A stretch of DNA of 30,122 bases from Saccoglossus kowalevskii (GCF_000003605.2 NW_003112969.1:259669-289790); one strand, 5' to 3'; shown: positions 1 to 10,850, numbered from the stretch's first letter. A program made the numbers and translations. Notes: generated from the letters alone by a model not told the origin.

Positions 1-849
1 CAGAGAAACCGTAATTTAAATGATTTATATCATCAGATTGTGGCGAGTGTGGTCGATTTTTCGTTTATTTGAATTTACTGCCATGAATACTGTCAGGGCG
101 ACGTCATAGATCAATCATACTGGTATTTCTTACCTCGATTCCTTACTGCTTGTACTATAAAAAATCAACATTGACAGTTGTGTGCAACGTTTCGTCGGAG
201 CTAACATGGCTGACGTGTTAATCTGAAATACTTGAAGGTAACGTTTGACCCGCTGTCCTGGGTGCATGCGTCTTACCAGTACGCGTCAAAGCGCTCAGTA
301 ATAAATATAAACAAAATACACACAACTGGCTTACCATGTTTTATTTCAAATAGTGTACAAACTAAATACGTGGTTGCTCGAAACTTTTCTATTTTAAGGT
401 TTTTAAATAAAAAAAAATCCCAAACTCAGAGGGGCAGCTGGCCCCTTGCTCCCCCGCTAGCTACGGCCTTGACTAATCAGGAGGCCACCAGGATAGCAGC
501 ATCAGTCGCGGAATCTAGAAGCGCGCGTACTAGATGGAACGCGTCGACCGAACGCACGTTAGGGTACAGAGCAGACGACGATGCCTTCAAAATATTGTCT
601 GATTTCGATATTGAAATCCGCTGTTATTGGTTATGGACCGTTTTATTTGATGTCGATTGTAGTATTAAATATCTAACAATATTTCTTCTTTTTCAATAGT
701 TTCTTCTTTATTCATTTTCGAAATCAACATTGTATTCATATCCATGGGACAGGGCCTTGATGCTCAATAACGTAATACATTATCGCGAATAATCTGCTGC
801 AATGACGTCATAAAATCCACTGGTATTGATAATGCTACAATATAATAAG
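1..849. other. Left flank of the BEL/Pao element; weakly coding-like, CpG-richer segment
   Basis: No gene can be identified. A TATAAAAAA string at 156-164 is followed 42 bases later by ATGGCTGAC (206), but that frame stops after six codons. An open plus-strand frame runs from about 232 to 699 (no ATG at its start). Its middle part, about 424-600, is richer in CpG than the surroundings and reads as a polar segment containing QEATRIAASVAES and ERTLGYRADDD. That composition resembles coding sequence more than the AT-rich surroundings do, but I recognise no domain and see no convincing splice pair. It could be a decayed exon or transposon debris. Confidence 0.2.
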
Positions 850-1398
850 TGATAATGTAAACAAGTATAAAGTTACTCGAGCAAAGCATATCCAGTCCAC
901 TATTAATACATGTACATAGACTCATATACTGCCGAATAAACACTTTTCTGGCATATCAAAATACAAGGACGTAATCCCATCACAACGACGTTTTACAAAC
1001 GCTGTTTTATAGTCGATAAACAAGTACACTTCAAGTTCAGTGCAAATATTCAGTACATGTAAATTGCATCATGTACGTTGTTTTGTGCACTCGGCAATGC
1101 GTTTTTGACTTTCACGCTATAGAACTCTAAATTATACTCAAAATCACACAAAAAGCATGTCAAAATTAACTACAGGAACTTATAATCACAAAGCGTACCT
1201 CTATTCCGGGGATCGGTACTAAATACAACCATAACTTTGTGGTTTTATCGTCGTCCATCAAATCTGACTAACTTTCTATTCAAGATGGCAGGTCCCGGTC
1301 TGTTTGTTTGTTAACTATAGAGAGCGCTATACAAGTAAGATCGCTAAACTACATAGAATAGCGTTATCGCTATTAAAACAACGCCGACAGTCGTTACA
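850..1398 (-). repeat. BEL/Pao LTR, downstream (3') copy
   Basis: This is a 549-bp direct repeat of 6253-6763. On the minus strand it begins TGTAACGACTGTCGGCG and ends CATTATCA. Compared with the other LTR it carries four extra segments of about 6, 18, 9 and 5 bp, which account exactly for the 38-bp length difference, plus scattered substitutions. A purine-rich stretch, AGAGGAG, lies just before it on the coding strand and may be the polypurine tract. Confidence 0.9.
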
Positions 1399-1565
1399 TG
1401 GCTCCTCTAAATTGAAGCAATTCACCTAACAAAAAATCAAAAGACTATGTCTACAAAATACTACTACTTTACTATCGAGGATTGTCTTATTCTTCTTATT
1501 CAGACTCCTTGACGGGGACACCTTGGCTAACTAACAATACAAGTTTATGTATTGGTCGATCATAA

Positions 1566-1984
1566 TTAGATTGTCCAACTGCTAAGTGGACTCCTGACAT
1601 GGCCATCTTCTCGGGGAATGGTTTTGATGATGCGTGTGAGTGGCCATCTGGATCGCAGCAGGCTATCGCCCATCATCACAACCCCTTCTGTAGATCTGGT
1701 TGGGAGGCAACCCATTTTTGTTGTTCGTGTAGAGTCAGTAAGAACTCTGTCTTCCAGCAACTCCAGAATTCATTTGCGAGGTACTGCACACGCCTCCAAC
1801 AGTGGTGACAATACACATCAGCTCTCTGGAATTCTCCGGGTGGTGGAAGAACTACGTTAGATTTTAATGTCAATATGTGACTAGGGGAGAGTGGTTCTAA
1901 TGAGCTTGTTGAACTAACATCAGTGTATGTGAGGGGACGACTGTTCACAATGGCTTCTGCTTCAACAAGGAGTGTTCTAAGCAA
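1566..1984 (-). pseudogene. BEL/Pao integrase C-terminal region (broken)
   Basis: Minus-strand frames here encode the end of the integrase core, with the typical LVEAEAIVNSRPLTY motif and the following LEPLSPSHIL (near 1890-1980). A further part, in another frame around 1566-1760, contains RSRWPLTRII and EDGHVRS, the signature of the C-terminal domain that follows BEL/Pao integrases (DUF5641). The change of frame between the two parts shows at least one frameshift. In the intact family this protein inserts the element's cDNA into chromosomes. Here it is a remnant. Confidence 0.85.
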
Positions 1985-2123
1985 CTCATCATTAAGCTGC
2001 TAACCATGTGTCATCAGTAAATCAGACAAAGCGTTGCTGGCGGATCTAATCATCCTCTCCCAAGCTCAAATGTCACCCAATCACAACTGTTCTTTAATAG
2101 CTCATGACGCATACTCTTGTGAT

Positions 2124-2653
2124 TCATCTTTGCCAGCGCACATAGTAATTTACCTTTTGCACCAACAAAATTTGTTCCTCTATCTGATCGAAGTGTACCG
2201 GTCCACGGCAGCCAATGAAGCGACAGTAGGCATTCAGGAATGAATCAGTAATTAGTGAGTTAGCAGTCTCAATGTGGATTGCATGCGAGCTCAAACAGGT
2301 GAAGAGCACACCATATCGTTTTAGTTCCCGGTGCCCTTCCTTTACGTAGAAAGGTCCAAAGTAGTCCACAGCACTATAAGTAAATGGAACTGTGGGTTCT
2401 AGTCTGTCTCGTGGTAGATCGGACATCCTCTGCTCTTGTGCAGGTCAACATAATTTATGGCATGGAATGCACTGTTGCACTGTATTTCACATTCATCTGA
2501 ATAGATTGCTTGAGCGCTTCTTTTGACTATCTCCACCAGTCGTGGTACTTGAGAATTCTGTATCAGGGAGATTCTGCAACTCTTTAGCAAATGCCTGTTG
2601 CTGTGTTCATTTGATGATTTCCTGCTCAGCACTTTGCATTTCATCGACATCAA
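2124..2653 (-). pseudogene. BEL/Pao integrase core (broken)
   Basis: The segment reads PFTYSAVDYFGPFYVK, then RYGVLFTCLSSHAIHIE and FLNAYCRFIGCRGPV, the normal beginning of the Pao integrase catalytic core. The first catalytic aspartate is in the VDYFGPF motif. A degraded stretch at about 2430-2653, in another frame, occupies the place of the N-terminal zinc-binding (H2C2) part. The core frame is lost after 2124, and its continuation appears in another frame at 1984. The breaks and the missing middle of the core make the enzyme non-functional. Confidence 0.85.
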
Positions 2654-3050
2654 CAGGTATGTGTGATATCTTTATCACTTCCTTCAATGATTTTAAGTCT
2701 TTACAGACTTTCGATAGCTTAACATCTTGGTTTACTATTTTCTGCCAGCTCGAAAAATATTGCAGTCTTATTAATATGTCAGCATGGCTGTCAGGTTTGA
2801 CCTTTGTGACCAACACAGTTATCTGCTTGACTTCTGGGTTGTCAGGTTCAAGGTCAACATGGTTGATTTCTGGGATCAACGTCGCTGCTGTCGATAGGAA
2901 TGTTCGTCCCTCCCACCATGAAGAACTCTGGTTCAATTCCTTTGCGCTTACGCCTCTCGACGCTATGTCTGTAGGATTATCTTTGGTAGCAATGTGTCGC
3001 CATTGCTCTGGAGATGTGAAATCTCTAATTATTTGAACTCGGTTTGCCAC
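2607..3050 (-). pseudogene. BEL/Pao RNase H end and linker to integrase
   Basis: The minus-strand frame starts with FTSPEQWRHIATKDNPTDIASRG, a hallmark at the C-terminal end of Pao RNase H domains, where the strand WRHV/IxTKDNPADxxSRG is nearly invariant. It is followed by the W-rich linker (SSWWEGRTFL) and a predicted helical stretch leading toward the integrase. About 147 codons are open here, the longest intact piece of the 3' half. The upstream part of RNase H lies in other frames and is damaged. Confidence 0.85.
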
Positions 3051-4081
3051 AAAAATATGAAAACACCTTGCCTTATTTGTTATCTAGCCTAGTGTCACCA
3101 TACTGTCAGTCCAATAAGTGTGAGATATATCTTCATATTGTAGCTCTTTGGCTAGGAAATTGCTCACACTTACCTATGTCACTGCAGCCATTAGTTCTAA
3201 TCTAGGAGTGGTTAATGGCTTCAATGGGGTCACTCTGGCCTTTCCCATAACCAAAGAACAAGACACTCTGTTGTGTTCATCTATCAGTCTCAAATAACTG
3301 CACACAGAAGTGATGCAACTCAGCCATCTTCAATTTACAAAAGTCTGTTGGCCTATAGCATCTAGGAATATTTAGCTTTGAGAGAAGAAGAAGTTCTGCT
3401 CTCCATCATTCCCATCTTACTTTGATATCAGCTGGTATTGCATCATGCCAGCCAGCTCCATCTTTGATTAGTTCTTGGAGTATCCTTTTACCTGTAAGTA
3501 TCTATGGAGCTATTAATCTGAGTGGATCGAATACAGAACTCACGGTAGATAGTAATCCTCCTCTAGTAAATTGTTTATCCTTTAACTCGATACGAAATTG
3601 AAAGGTATCCAATTCTACACACCACTGAAATCCCAAGGTACGTTCCATAGGCAGCTCATTGCAGTGAAGATCAAAGTTCTGTGTACCCTTAGCTCGTTCA
3701 CTGGGAGAAATACTTTCTATTACCTCCTCACTGTTAGAGATATACTTGTAGAGTCGGAATCCTACTCGTTTACAAAGTAGTTTACTACTTCAAATGTATA
3801 TCAAATGTATTGCTTCAGATGGAGATGCTACCGATTTCAATCTGTCGTCTACACAGAAGTCATGTCTTACAAATTCAGCTGCTGCAGTACCATACCCATC
3901 TTCATACAAATCGGCTGATGCCATCAGGGCAAAGTTAGCACGGCTCTTGGTCTAGCTTTCCGTGTTCCCACCAGAGGAATCTCAGATAATCATGGTCTTT
4001 AGAATCAACTCTGACTTGGTGAAACATCCATTCTATATCGCAAGTGAATGCAACTCACTCCTGTCGGAAACAACACAATAC
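3051..4081 (-). pseudogene. BEL/Pao reverse transcriptase and N-terminal RNase H (heavily decayed)
   Basis: There is no long open frame here, but reverse transcriptase motifs are legible on the minus strand. At about 3790-3940 one reads NFALMASADLYEDGYG and, shortly after, DFCVDDRLKSVASP. The latter is the catalytic box, normally FYVDDGL in Pao elements; the tyrosine position is cysteine in this copy while both aspartates remain. Further fragments continue to 3051 with stops and frame changes. This position, between protease and RNase H, is where the polymerase belongs. Confidence 0.75.
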
Positions 4082-4378
4082 TTACTTATTAATGCTGTCA
4101 TCATTCGGGTTGTGCATCATACCAATAACTCCCCAACCTAGGGCTGTCTGGACAGCGCATGGGTCGTTCTTGTTGCCAGGTATGACGTCTCTGGGCTTCA
4201 AGGCACAAGTACAGTTAAGACCAATTAACAGGCTCTGGTATGGATACAACTTCTCTGCGACTTTCTTCAGGTGAGGCCATCGTCTGATGGTTTCAGGCTT
4301 CTGTATCTGGCTGTGGCTGGCTGGAATCACCTCTCTAGTGTAAACACTTGGTAAATTTATATTTGTTACACCATTCAT
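4082..4378 (-). pseudogene. BEL/Pao protease-to-RT linker segment
   Basis: The frame contains TREVIPASHSQI, then LLIGLNCTCALKPRDVIPG and TALGWGVIG, a conserved Pao block between the aspartic protease and reverse transcriptase (usual form LLIGxNCPxALxPxxVI followed by TxLGWxVxG). It is open for 98 codons and is separated by a frame break from the Cys-rich/protease piece at 4424-5095. Confidence 0.85.
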
Positions 4379-4423
4379 ATCTTTAACAACCAGATCATCG
4401 ATCTTCTTACTAGTAATTATCTT

Positions 4424-5095
4424 TTAATCTAGCATAGTTGATAGCTTCAAATTAACTATATATGCCTTTGCTAGGACCTTATTCATTGTGGTTTCTGATA
4501 AAAAGCAGGAATCTGACTGTGGGTCTAGTAGTGCATACAACAATGTTTGGTGACCTGGAGATTCTTGGTGACGTAACATGACAGGAACGATAAGTGAGTG
4601 AGAGCATGTCTTAACTTGCAAGCTGTGTGATATGGCGCTATCAAGCTTGGGCTCCCCACCAACATTTGTTTTGAATGCATCGTTGTGTAGTACTGTAGGG
4701 TGAGCACGCTTACAAGTGTCACATACTTTTTTACATCTATGACAACCCATACAAAGTCTTTTAGACATCAAAACAGCTTTTCTTACTGTATATTTCATTT
4801 TGAGAAAGTCTTTACATTTCCCTAAGATTTTTTCTCCTTTACATAGAGCACAACATCGTTTCACTATAGCTGTGTCGATAGTTGATATAGGTTGCTCCTC
4901 AACAGCAGCAGTCTTCTCAAACTCATCTGCCTCTGTTGCAAAACTTCTCGCACCACTATATTTACTATTTCTTCCACGCTTTGAGTCTTCTTTTTTATCA
5001 TCAACTTTCAAGTTGGCTGGGCTACATGCGATACAAGCCTCTCTACTTAAGAACTGGCACAACTCAGTAAATGGCTGGTAACGATTTATCTCCAT
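4424..5095 (-). pseudogene. BEL/Pao Cys-rich region and aspartic protease start
   Basis: An open minus-strand frame of 223 codons. Residues about 85-135 carry a Cys/His-rich block (CCALCKGEKILGKCKDF followed by CMGCHRCKKVCDTCKRAHP), typical of the zinc-knuckle-like region (DUF1759/1758 context) of BEL polyproteins. Near residue 190, ALLDPQSDSCFLSE matches the protease start, where the aspartate of LLDxGSxxSFIxE is catalytic; here glycine is replaced by Q. The frame is then lost, giving a truncated protease. Confidence 0.85.
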
Positions 5096-5197
5096 AACGC
5101 TCGACTAGTAATTTCTTTGATTTGATATAAGCTTTTTCGCTATCTAACGTCAATATACCTTTAATAACGTCTTTGGCTTCACAAATAGTATATTAGC

Positions 5198-5994
5198 CTA
5201 GGTAATATAATCTGTTAGCGGATAATGGCTTCTTCTGTTCAACAAGCGTTTGAAATGAAGTAATCCAGGCAGGCTGATTTCTTCTTTCATATTTCTAATA
5301 TCGAACTCAAGATCATCTTGCATTTCCTTAATCTCCAACAAGAATTGTTCTCTAATCAATTCTAGACGTCGTTTCTCCTTATCAATTTGTCGTCGTCTCT
5401 GAAGAGCGGCACTTTCTAGGCGCATTCGCTCCTGGTGTGCGGCTGTACGAGCAGCGCACTCAGCTCTTTTCTGGTCTTCTTGGAGTCATTGCATACTAAT
5501 ATTTGTATGAGTGGAACATGAACTAGCCTTAGAGCTCCTGGATTTTCTGGAAGCTCTGCTTGTTTGAGAATCACTGTTGTTGTCAGCATAACAATCTTTC
5601 TTATCTTGTTCCTTGGCAAAGAAAGACGCACGGCAGACTTAAATGATTCAATGTATTCTCGTCTTTGTAAAAATAATGGTTCATGTTTGCTCAATTCATC
5701 TTCATGTAGGAGGGCAGGGTGCTCATGTTCGCACTGCAGAAATCTTTCACATAGAAATAAACATTTCTTATAACCTCCATGTATGGCTTTGGAATCACCG
5801 TTATTTGCTATTAAATCATATGTGTTCTGCATAATTCCGTGGAGTTGTCTATATGCATGCTCATACCTTTTCTTATTCTCTTCATATTCATTCTCCAGAG
5901 CTTTATCGGTTAACTTGATAGGTCTTCCATAGCTACTAGTATACCCATGGTCTTTATTTCCGCATTTGTTTTCTGCAGTTAGAGTTGTACTCAC
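5198..5994 (-). pseudogene. BEL/Pao gag-like N-terminal region (frameshifted)
   Basis: Two abutting minus-strand frames (5416-5994 and 5198-5425) together cover the gag-like start of the element. The first is charged and helical, with KLTDKALENEYEENKKRYEHAY near its N-terminus, as in the DUF1759-type capsid precursors of Pao elements. The second is a strong predicted coiled coil (RRRQIDKEKRRLELIREQF). They overlap by about 10 bp in different frames, so a frameshift separates them. There is no ATG at the 5' end of the first frame (it opens near a GTG at 5994), so the original start has been lost or lies in a damaged stretch. Confidence 0.7.
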
Positions 5995-6252
5995 CAGTAG
6001 AGTTTTACTGTGGCAAATGATTATTGATAAATCGTTTCACTCCAAATTAATTTCATCAATAACGAAACAGTTCACTTGAGGGGTCACAGTCCGCAAGCGT
6101 CAGAAATAAAATTCAACATCAATGTCGTTTATTCACTGGCTCACTGGTTCACAAAGGTCACTCCAGTGTCAAGGTTCATTGAATATAATTCATGGAGAAA
6201 ATTACAAATTCACGTAAAACTAGAAAAAAACAAAGAAATAAAAAATACTAAG

Positions 6253-6763
6253 TGATAATGTAAACAAGTATAGGGTTACTCAAGCAAAGCATATCCAGTC
6301 CACTATTAATACATAGACTCATATACTGCCCAATCAACACTTCCCTGACGTAATCCCATCACAACGACGTTTTACAACCGCCGTTTCATAGCCGATAGAC
6401 AAGTACACTTCAAGTTCAGTGCAAATATTCAGTAAATGTAGATGGCATCATGTTGTGCACTCGGTAATGCGTTTTTGACTTTCACGATATCGAACTTTAA
6501 ATTATACTCAAAATCACACAAAAAGCAAAATTAACTACAGGAACTTATAATCACAAAGCGTACCTCTATTCCGGGGATCGGTGCTAAATACGACCATAAC
6601 TTTGTGGTTTTATCGTCGTCCATCAAATCTGACTAACTTTCTATTCAAGATGGCAGGTCCCGGTCTGTTTGTTTGTTAACTATAGAGGGCGCTATACAAG
6701 TAAGATCGCTAAACTACATAGAATAGCGTTATCGCTATTAAAACAACGCCGACAGTCGTTACA
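6253..6763 (-). repeat. BEL/Pao LTR, upstream (5') copy
   Basis: This is a 511-bp direct repeat of 850-1398, the promoter-side LTR for the minus-strand element. It is shorter by four deletions relative to the other copy (about 6, 18, 9 and 5 bp). The end nearest the flank, on the coding strand, begins TGTAACGACTGTCGGCG. The coding-strand sequence immediately following it (CTTAGTATTTTTT) does not start with TGG, so the tRNA primer site is lost or atypical. Confidence 0.9.
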
Positions 6764-7642
6764 GTATGATAGATGATAAGATTAAAGAGTTGCGTAACTA
6801 GAGGAATTTATTTAGAAACAAAATGACGAAGATACACCATTCGAGTTCGAGGCAATTGTTTTATATATTTTATTCTTCTGACATCAACGTCTAGACATTT
6901 CACAAATTTTTCAAACCAAATTTGGTGCAATTATTATTTTGTAGTTAAATTTTTCAAAAGTTATGGTTATTTTTCGGCACATTTGCAATCACACACGTAA
7001 TAAAAAAACATGATTAATTGGGATAAGTAAACGCAGTTACATTTGAGAATCATCTGAAATTAAAATAATTTGAAATTGTGGTATTAACTATATAGATAAT
7101 AAAAATAAACATGGGGCACCAAAGTCCTTTGGAATTAAGTAGAACTTAGGTCTGGTAATTGATACATCAAAGCAGTTGTTTTGTTTGTGTGGGTCAGAAA
7201 CTTTGAGTGAACTCGGCTGTGGGAGACGAAACCTCAAGTCACTGTTGGAGGGGAACATGTTAGCCAATGTGCCACTCAGGTTCTCGGGGTAGTAGAGGAC
7301 CCAGAACATTTTTTTATGCAAATTTACTTTATTAATTATGCATGTTTTTACCAAAACCTTGTCAGAATTTGCATGTTCCATATTATCAGACTTGTTTCAT
7401 CTGAATATGATGATCGCTTCTAGAGATATCATTTCCCACACAGACAGACCGAGCGCTCATTTTGTGCACATTGCTGACATAAGCTCCTCTTCGTGCAGAG
7501 CACAACTGGAACCAAAAATGACAACAACTCAACAAAGTACGAAGTACAAGGCATGATGGCTACAGGTATTTTAACAAAATCTGTTTTTTTAAATAACAGT
7601 TGACTAAACCTTTTTATAGCAATGCTTTATTTTTCTCTTTAA
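6764..7642. other. AT-rich region without identifiable gene
   Basis: Nothing is recognisable. A minus-strand open frame at 7088-7381 has somewhat coding-like composition (for example ANMFPSNSDLRFRLPQPSS), but I recognise no domain and see no convincing splice context. It may be a chance frame or a decayed repeat. Confidence 0.3.
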
Positions 7643-7840
7643 AACATTTATTCAACTTAACTTCCTTAACAAAGTAGAAGGCAAGGTGACTAACATTTGT
7701 TCAACTCAACTGTTCTAACAAAGTAGAAGGCAATGCGGCTAACATTTATTCAACTCAACATTTTTAACAAAGTAGAAGGCAAGGCGGCTAACATTATTTT
7801 TCTCGTGAAACGTTTATTCAACTGAACGTTTTTAGAGAAG
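7643..7840. repeat. 49-bp tandem repeat, three full copies plus a partial
   Basis: Three consecutive units start at 7643, 7692 and 7741. Each is 49 bp and contains AACATTTATTCAACT followed by TAACAAAGTAGAAGGCAA. A diverged partial copy starts at 7790 and includes a second TTTATTCAACTGAACG. Units differ by a few substitutions each. No open frame runs through them consistently, so this is a minisatellite rather than a coding repeat. Confidence 0.9.
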
Positions 7841-8702
7841 ACTATAAATTCCCTATTTGTGGATATTGGGAGCAAGGACATGGTGGTGGTGGTGCTAAAA
7901 GGGTTTACAGTTCTCAACAGTAGGTTTCCTATTGCAAATTTGACTACCAATTTTATTAAATACCTAAAATACTCTTGAAATCCATTTTTCAAACAGTTTA
8001 TAGCAAGAAACTTGATTCAAGATCAGAATATAAAAGGATGAGATGCATCCAGTCACAGGAACATCGGTGTGTATAGACATAAAAAGTTACTGTATGTTTT
8101 GTTTGGCATTGTGCAAATTGTTTGACTTTATAACCTGACATGTTGAGTTTGATAGATACCTCTCTATATGTATATACACATTTGGCTTAGGACATGATTA
8201 GTATCACACTGAAATTGTATCTGGGTGCAAAAACAATCGTTGGAATCTATGAAAATTGGGACAGCAATATGCAGTCTGTATTGCGTTTTGTGCAAGACTC
8301 AAAACAAACTATCACAAAGAACACATGCACCAATTTGGTTTGGTGATCATCAGTACCAGTATAGTGCAAGCTTAATATTATTAGCTAGGTTCAAATAAGT
8401 ACAATTTTGTGTAATATTTCTATTTGTGGCATCTTGTGAGCAATAACTTTCAATGTCTTTATATTGGTAATGACATATTTGAATTTTAACTGATGAACTC
8501 ATCAGAATGGAATGTGAACAAAGCTTTATGTTTACAAATACTAACTGCCATTTTGAAATTATGAAATGTTAATAGATTTATGAACAAATTGTGGGAGGGT
8601 CAGAATGTAGGCTTCATGCTGTTATTAATGCAGTCAAATTGTTTTGCTGTATGTTGTTAGACAGATAAATTATGTTAAATCAGACGACAAATATCTGATT
8701 GG
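7841..8702. other. AT-rich non-coding stretch downstream of the OB-fold exon
   Basis: No coding exon is supported. On the minus strand this lies 3' of the OB-fold frame and could hold its 3' UTR or further exons, but I could not identify a spliceable, conserved segment. Confidence 0.4.
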
Positions 8703-9073
8703 TCACTTTTGAATGTTCTCTATGATGGCAATGCAGTTTGTAGTGATATAACACTGTCTGTGATGTTCAAAAAGAAAGTTTTGCCAATCAGAACCAAGTT
8801 GTTGTTCAACTGGATCTTCATTAATTGTCTCTAGAAGATCAGTTGCTGTTATTGTTGTGTGAGGTGTGGTAGTTAAAGTAGTGCCACTAAACTTCCTTAC
8901 ACTAAAGTTTGTCATGATGTATGTTGCATCAACTTCTACTTGCTGTATTTGGTCTTCCCAAATAACAAGTTCTATGGAATCGGATTGGTCGGCGATGAGC
9001 AAACTCTGCTTATCCTTCATCTTTTCATATACACGCTGTTTTTTAACACCTCCAATTGTATTGATAACGTTGG
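8703..9073 (-). CDS. OB-fold (replication protein A-like) protein, C-terminal exon
   Basis: A minus-strand acceptor (TTTCCTTTGTAG ending at 9074) opens a frame that stops with TGA at 8703. It encodes about 122 residues. The core, KDKQSLLIADQSDSIELVIW followed by EDQIQQVEVDATY and IMTNFSVRKFSG, has the pattern of an OB-fold: a 'LIADxTDSIxLVIWEDxI' strand pair, 'GxxYxFTNxxVRxF', then a 'TTP..T' strand. This type occurs in RPA-like single-strand DNA-binding domains and in many invertebrate proteins with RPA-like OB-folds, some transposon-associated. The usual partner OB domains and zinc ribbon are missing, so this is a partial gene or a decayed copy. The exon starts with two bases of a split codon (upstream exon must end in phase 1). 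The first-exon candidate at 10427-10621 ends in phase 0, so a further exon must intervene if both belong to one gene. Family assignment is good; function is inferred. Confidence 0.6.
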
Positions 9074-9149
9074 CTACAAAGGAAACCCAAGAAAGATAAG
9101 ATACAGTTTGTCTTACAAATAACGAATAATCATGTTTTACAAGGGCCAC

Positions 9150-10426
9150 AGCTCAGCTCATAATGCCATCCAGATAAGTGAAACATGGCATTCACTTGCT
9201 CCATTAGACATGTAAATATACAGAAAAGGCGCAGATCTCATACAATTTGTGAAAGTGAATTTAAAAGTTGATGTCAAGCCCTGCATTTTGTACATAATTA
9301 GTCCACATGTCATGATTGGATAAAAGAAAGTTCAGAATGGGCCTTTGTGTACATGCGCCTGTCTCTGACTGTTGACAAAGTGTTGACCAACATTTTCACT
9401 AAAAAAGAGTTGAAGCAAATATCTCAAAATTCATAATTAGGTTTAAGAAATCCCTCATAGAATGTGTATCAAAATATTAACAGATTATGAGATTTCCGTG
9501 GAAAAGACACCCATATACACTTTATTTAACTCAATGGCTCCTACTGTGTTTTGCATATAGTAGCTAAAAATGAATGTGAAAAGAGCTGCAAATTTTAAAT
9601 AGCATGTAACTTGGTGGACAAGGTTAAATTGAAGTTTTTTTTCAAATAATTTGAGTGAAGGCAAATGTTACTTTTCACTCTAATGAAAAATATTATTTAT
9701 AAAACAAGTAGCATGTATCGCATTGAAATATGAATTGAAACGCTGAATTGAAATGCCAAAAATTTTGCCTAAAATTACAAAACATCACCAAAAACGAGAA
9801 TATAATATGATTAAGAACCAAGTATGGAGTGATGGCATAAACACTTCATTTTTGATAGCATTATGAATGATGGTTTTGAATTAAAAAGGTATCAAATTTG
9901 CCAAAATTATTCCCCAAAAATTACAATTTCGGATTTTAACGTAGATTAACTTTTATCACATTTTCATCAAATATTAAATAATTACTTAGCCGGGCCAGCA
10001 AATTGAAAGTGGACAAATGATGACAAGTATTCTTACCAGGATTATGACCAAATATGGTGACTAATTAGCATATTCTAGAGTTGCCCTTGATGCCACATGG
10101 TTTCAATTTTGACCATATAGCAATTGTCGGCGCTACCGAAACTTAAGGACCTAGGGCTAAATAAAGATTTTGTGATAAAATATTATGTTATGGCGAGAAT
10201 GGAAGTTAATTCTGCCTCATGGGTAAACTTTTTTGAAAACGGGGTAATTACTATTTGACTGAATCTCAAGTCATAAAACAAAGTTTTTGCCGTGTGATTA
10301 CGGAGAATTTATTTTTATTAACTGCGTTGGGAATAGTGCATATAAATAAAGGTGATGCAATGTAGTTTCATATTGCACACGTTTTAATAGTAATACATAT
10401 TTTTGTAATTGTGAAATAGTACTTAC
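9150..10426. other. AT-rich non-coding stretch, presumed intron
   Basis: No ORF or splice-bounded conserved segment was recognised. It separates two minus-strand coding pieces and could be an intron, but the phases of the flanking exons do not match directly, so an exon may have been missed. Confidence 0.4.
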
Positions 10427-10621
10427 AGGTCCAAAACCACTTCGCATATCTGGTATTTCCATAAGGTTAGCTTTAGTCGACCCAGCTGGCTTCTTCATAG
10501 CTAATGACAGCGGCTGTGAGAATATATTAACTAAAGAACGCCTTGAAACCTGCACATCTGGCATCGTCGAGTTTGCTCGGCCTGGTATAAGTTCCACTCT
10601 TACGGGGCTTTTTGACTTCAT
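10427..10621 (-). CDS. Probable first coding exon of a minus-strand gene, unidentified
   Basis: An ATG at 10621 opens 65 codons that end exactly at a consensus donor (CCT|GTAAGT, intron from 10426). The peptide is basic and Ser/Pro-rich (MKSKSPVRVELIPGRAN near the start, MKKPAGSTK near residue 45), without a signal peptide or membrane segment. Such a low-complexity basic N-terminus would suit a nuclear protein. Base composition and CpG content are higher than in the flanks, which supports real coding sequence. It lies upstream, on the same strand, of the OB-fold exon at 8703-9073 and might be its 5' end, but the phases (0 versus 1) require at least one more exon. I do not recognise the family. 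Confidence 0.5.
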
Positions 10622-10679
10622 TATAGAGCTAAATGCCTCGTGCAGACAACGTTTTTAAATAACTCTCTGTCGGTCTGGA

Positions 10680-10850
10680 TTACAGCGTTGAAATAATTGT
10701 TGTTCTTGGGGTCCACCCCCCCGTTGAAAGATTTATTCAATTTGTTTTTTGTATAATATAAAAAAATCATTAACTTAGTCAGGCGATTTTAAAGTTTGGA
10801 TCCCCCCATGAAAAAAATCCAGCATCCGCCCCTGAACATTGTTATTTGTC
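10680..10850. repeat. Fragment of a dispersed repeat (inferred)
   Basis: The stretch contains CCACCCCCCCGTTGAAAG and, about 80 bp on, GGATCCCCCCATGAAAAAAA followed by CATCCGCCCCTG. C-runs of this form within an AT-rich region look like a decayed interspersed repeat. No terminal structure can be defined. Confidence 0.3.

Larger units (their letters stand above)
850..6763 (-). mobile_element. Degenerate BEL/Pao LTR retrotransposon
   Basis: Two direct repeats of 549 and 511 bp, each TG...CA on either strand, enclose 4854 bp whose minus strand encodes, in BEL/Pao order, a gag-like protein, a Cys-rich/protease region, reverse transcriptase, RNase H and integrase. The frames are broken at many points, so the copy cannot make its proteins. 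No target-site duplication is obvious: the flanks are ATAAG on the left and GTATG on the right. No TGG-type primer site directly follows the 5' LTR on the minus strand. The total of about 5.9 kb is at the short end for the family, and the reverse transcriptase part is the most damaged. The order protease-RT-RH-IN and the peptide motifs distinguish it from Ty1/copia; the Pao-type RNase H end and integrase C-terminus distinguish it from Ty3/gypsy. Confidence 0.9.

Noticed and set aside
850-1398. Plus orientation of the retroelement, with TGGCTCC after the left LTR as a primer-binding site
   Set aside because: TGG follows the left LTR on the plus strand, but all coding motifs are on the minus strand, so the match is probably coincidental.
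1599-3036. Plus-strand ORFs within the BEL element
   Set aside because: They are antisense shadows of integrase and RNase H frames on the minus strand.
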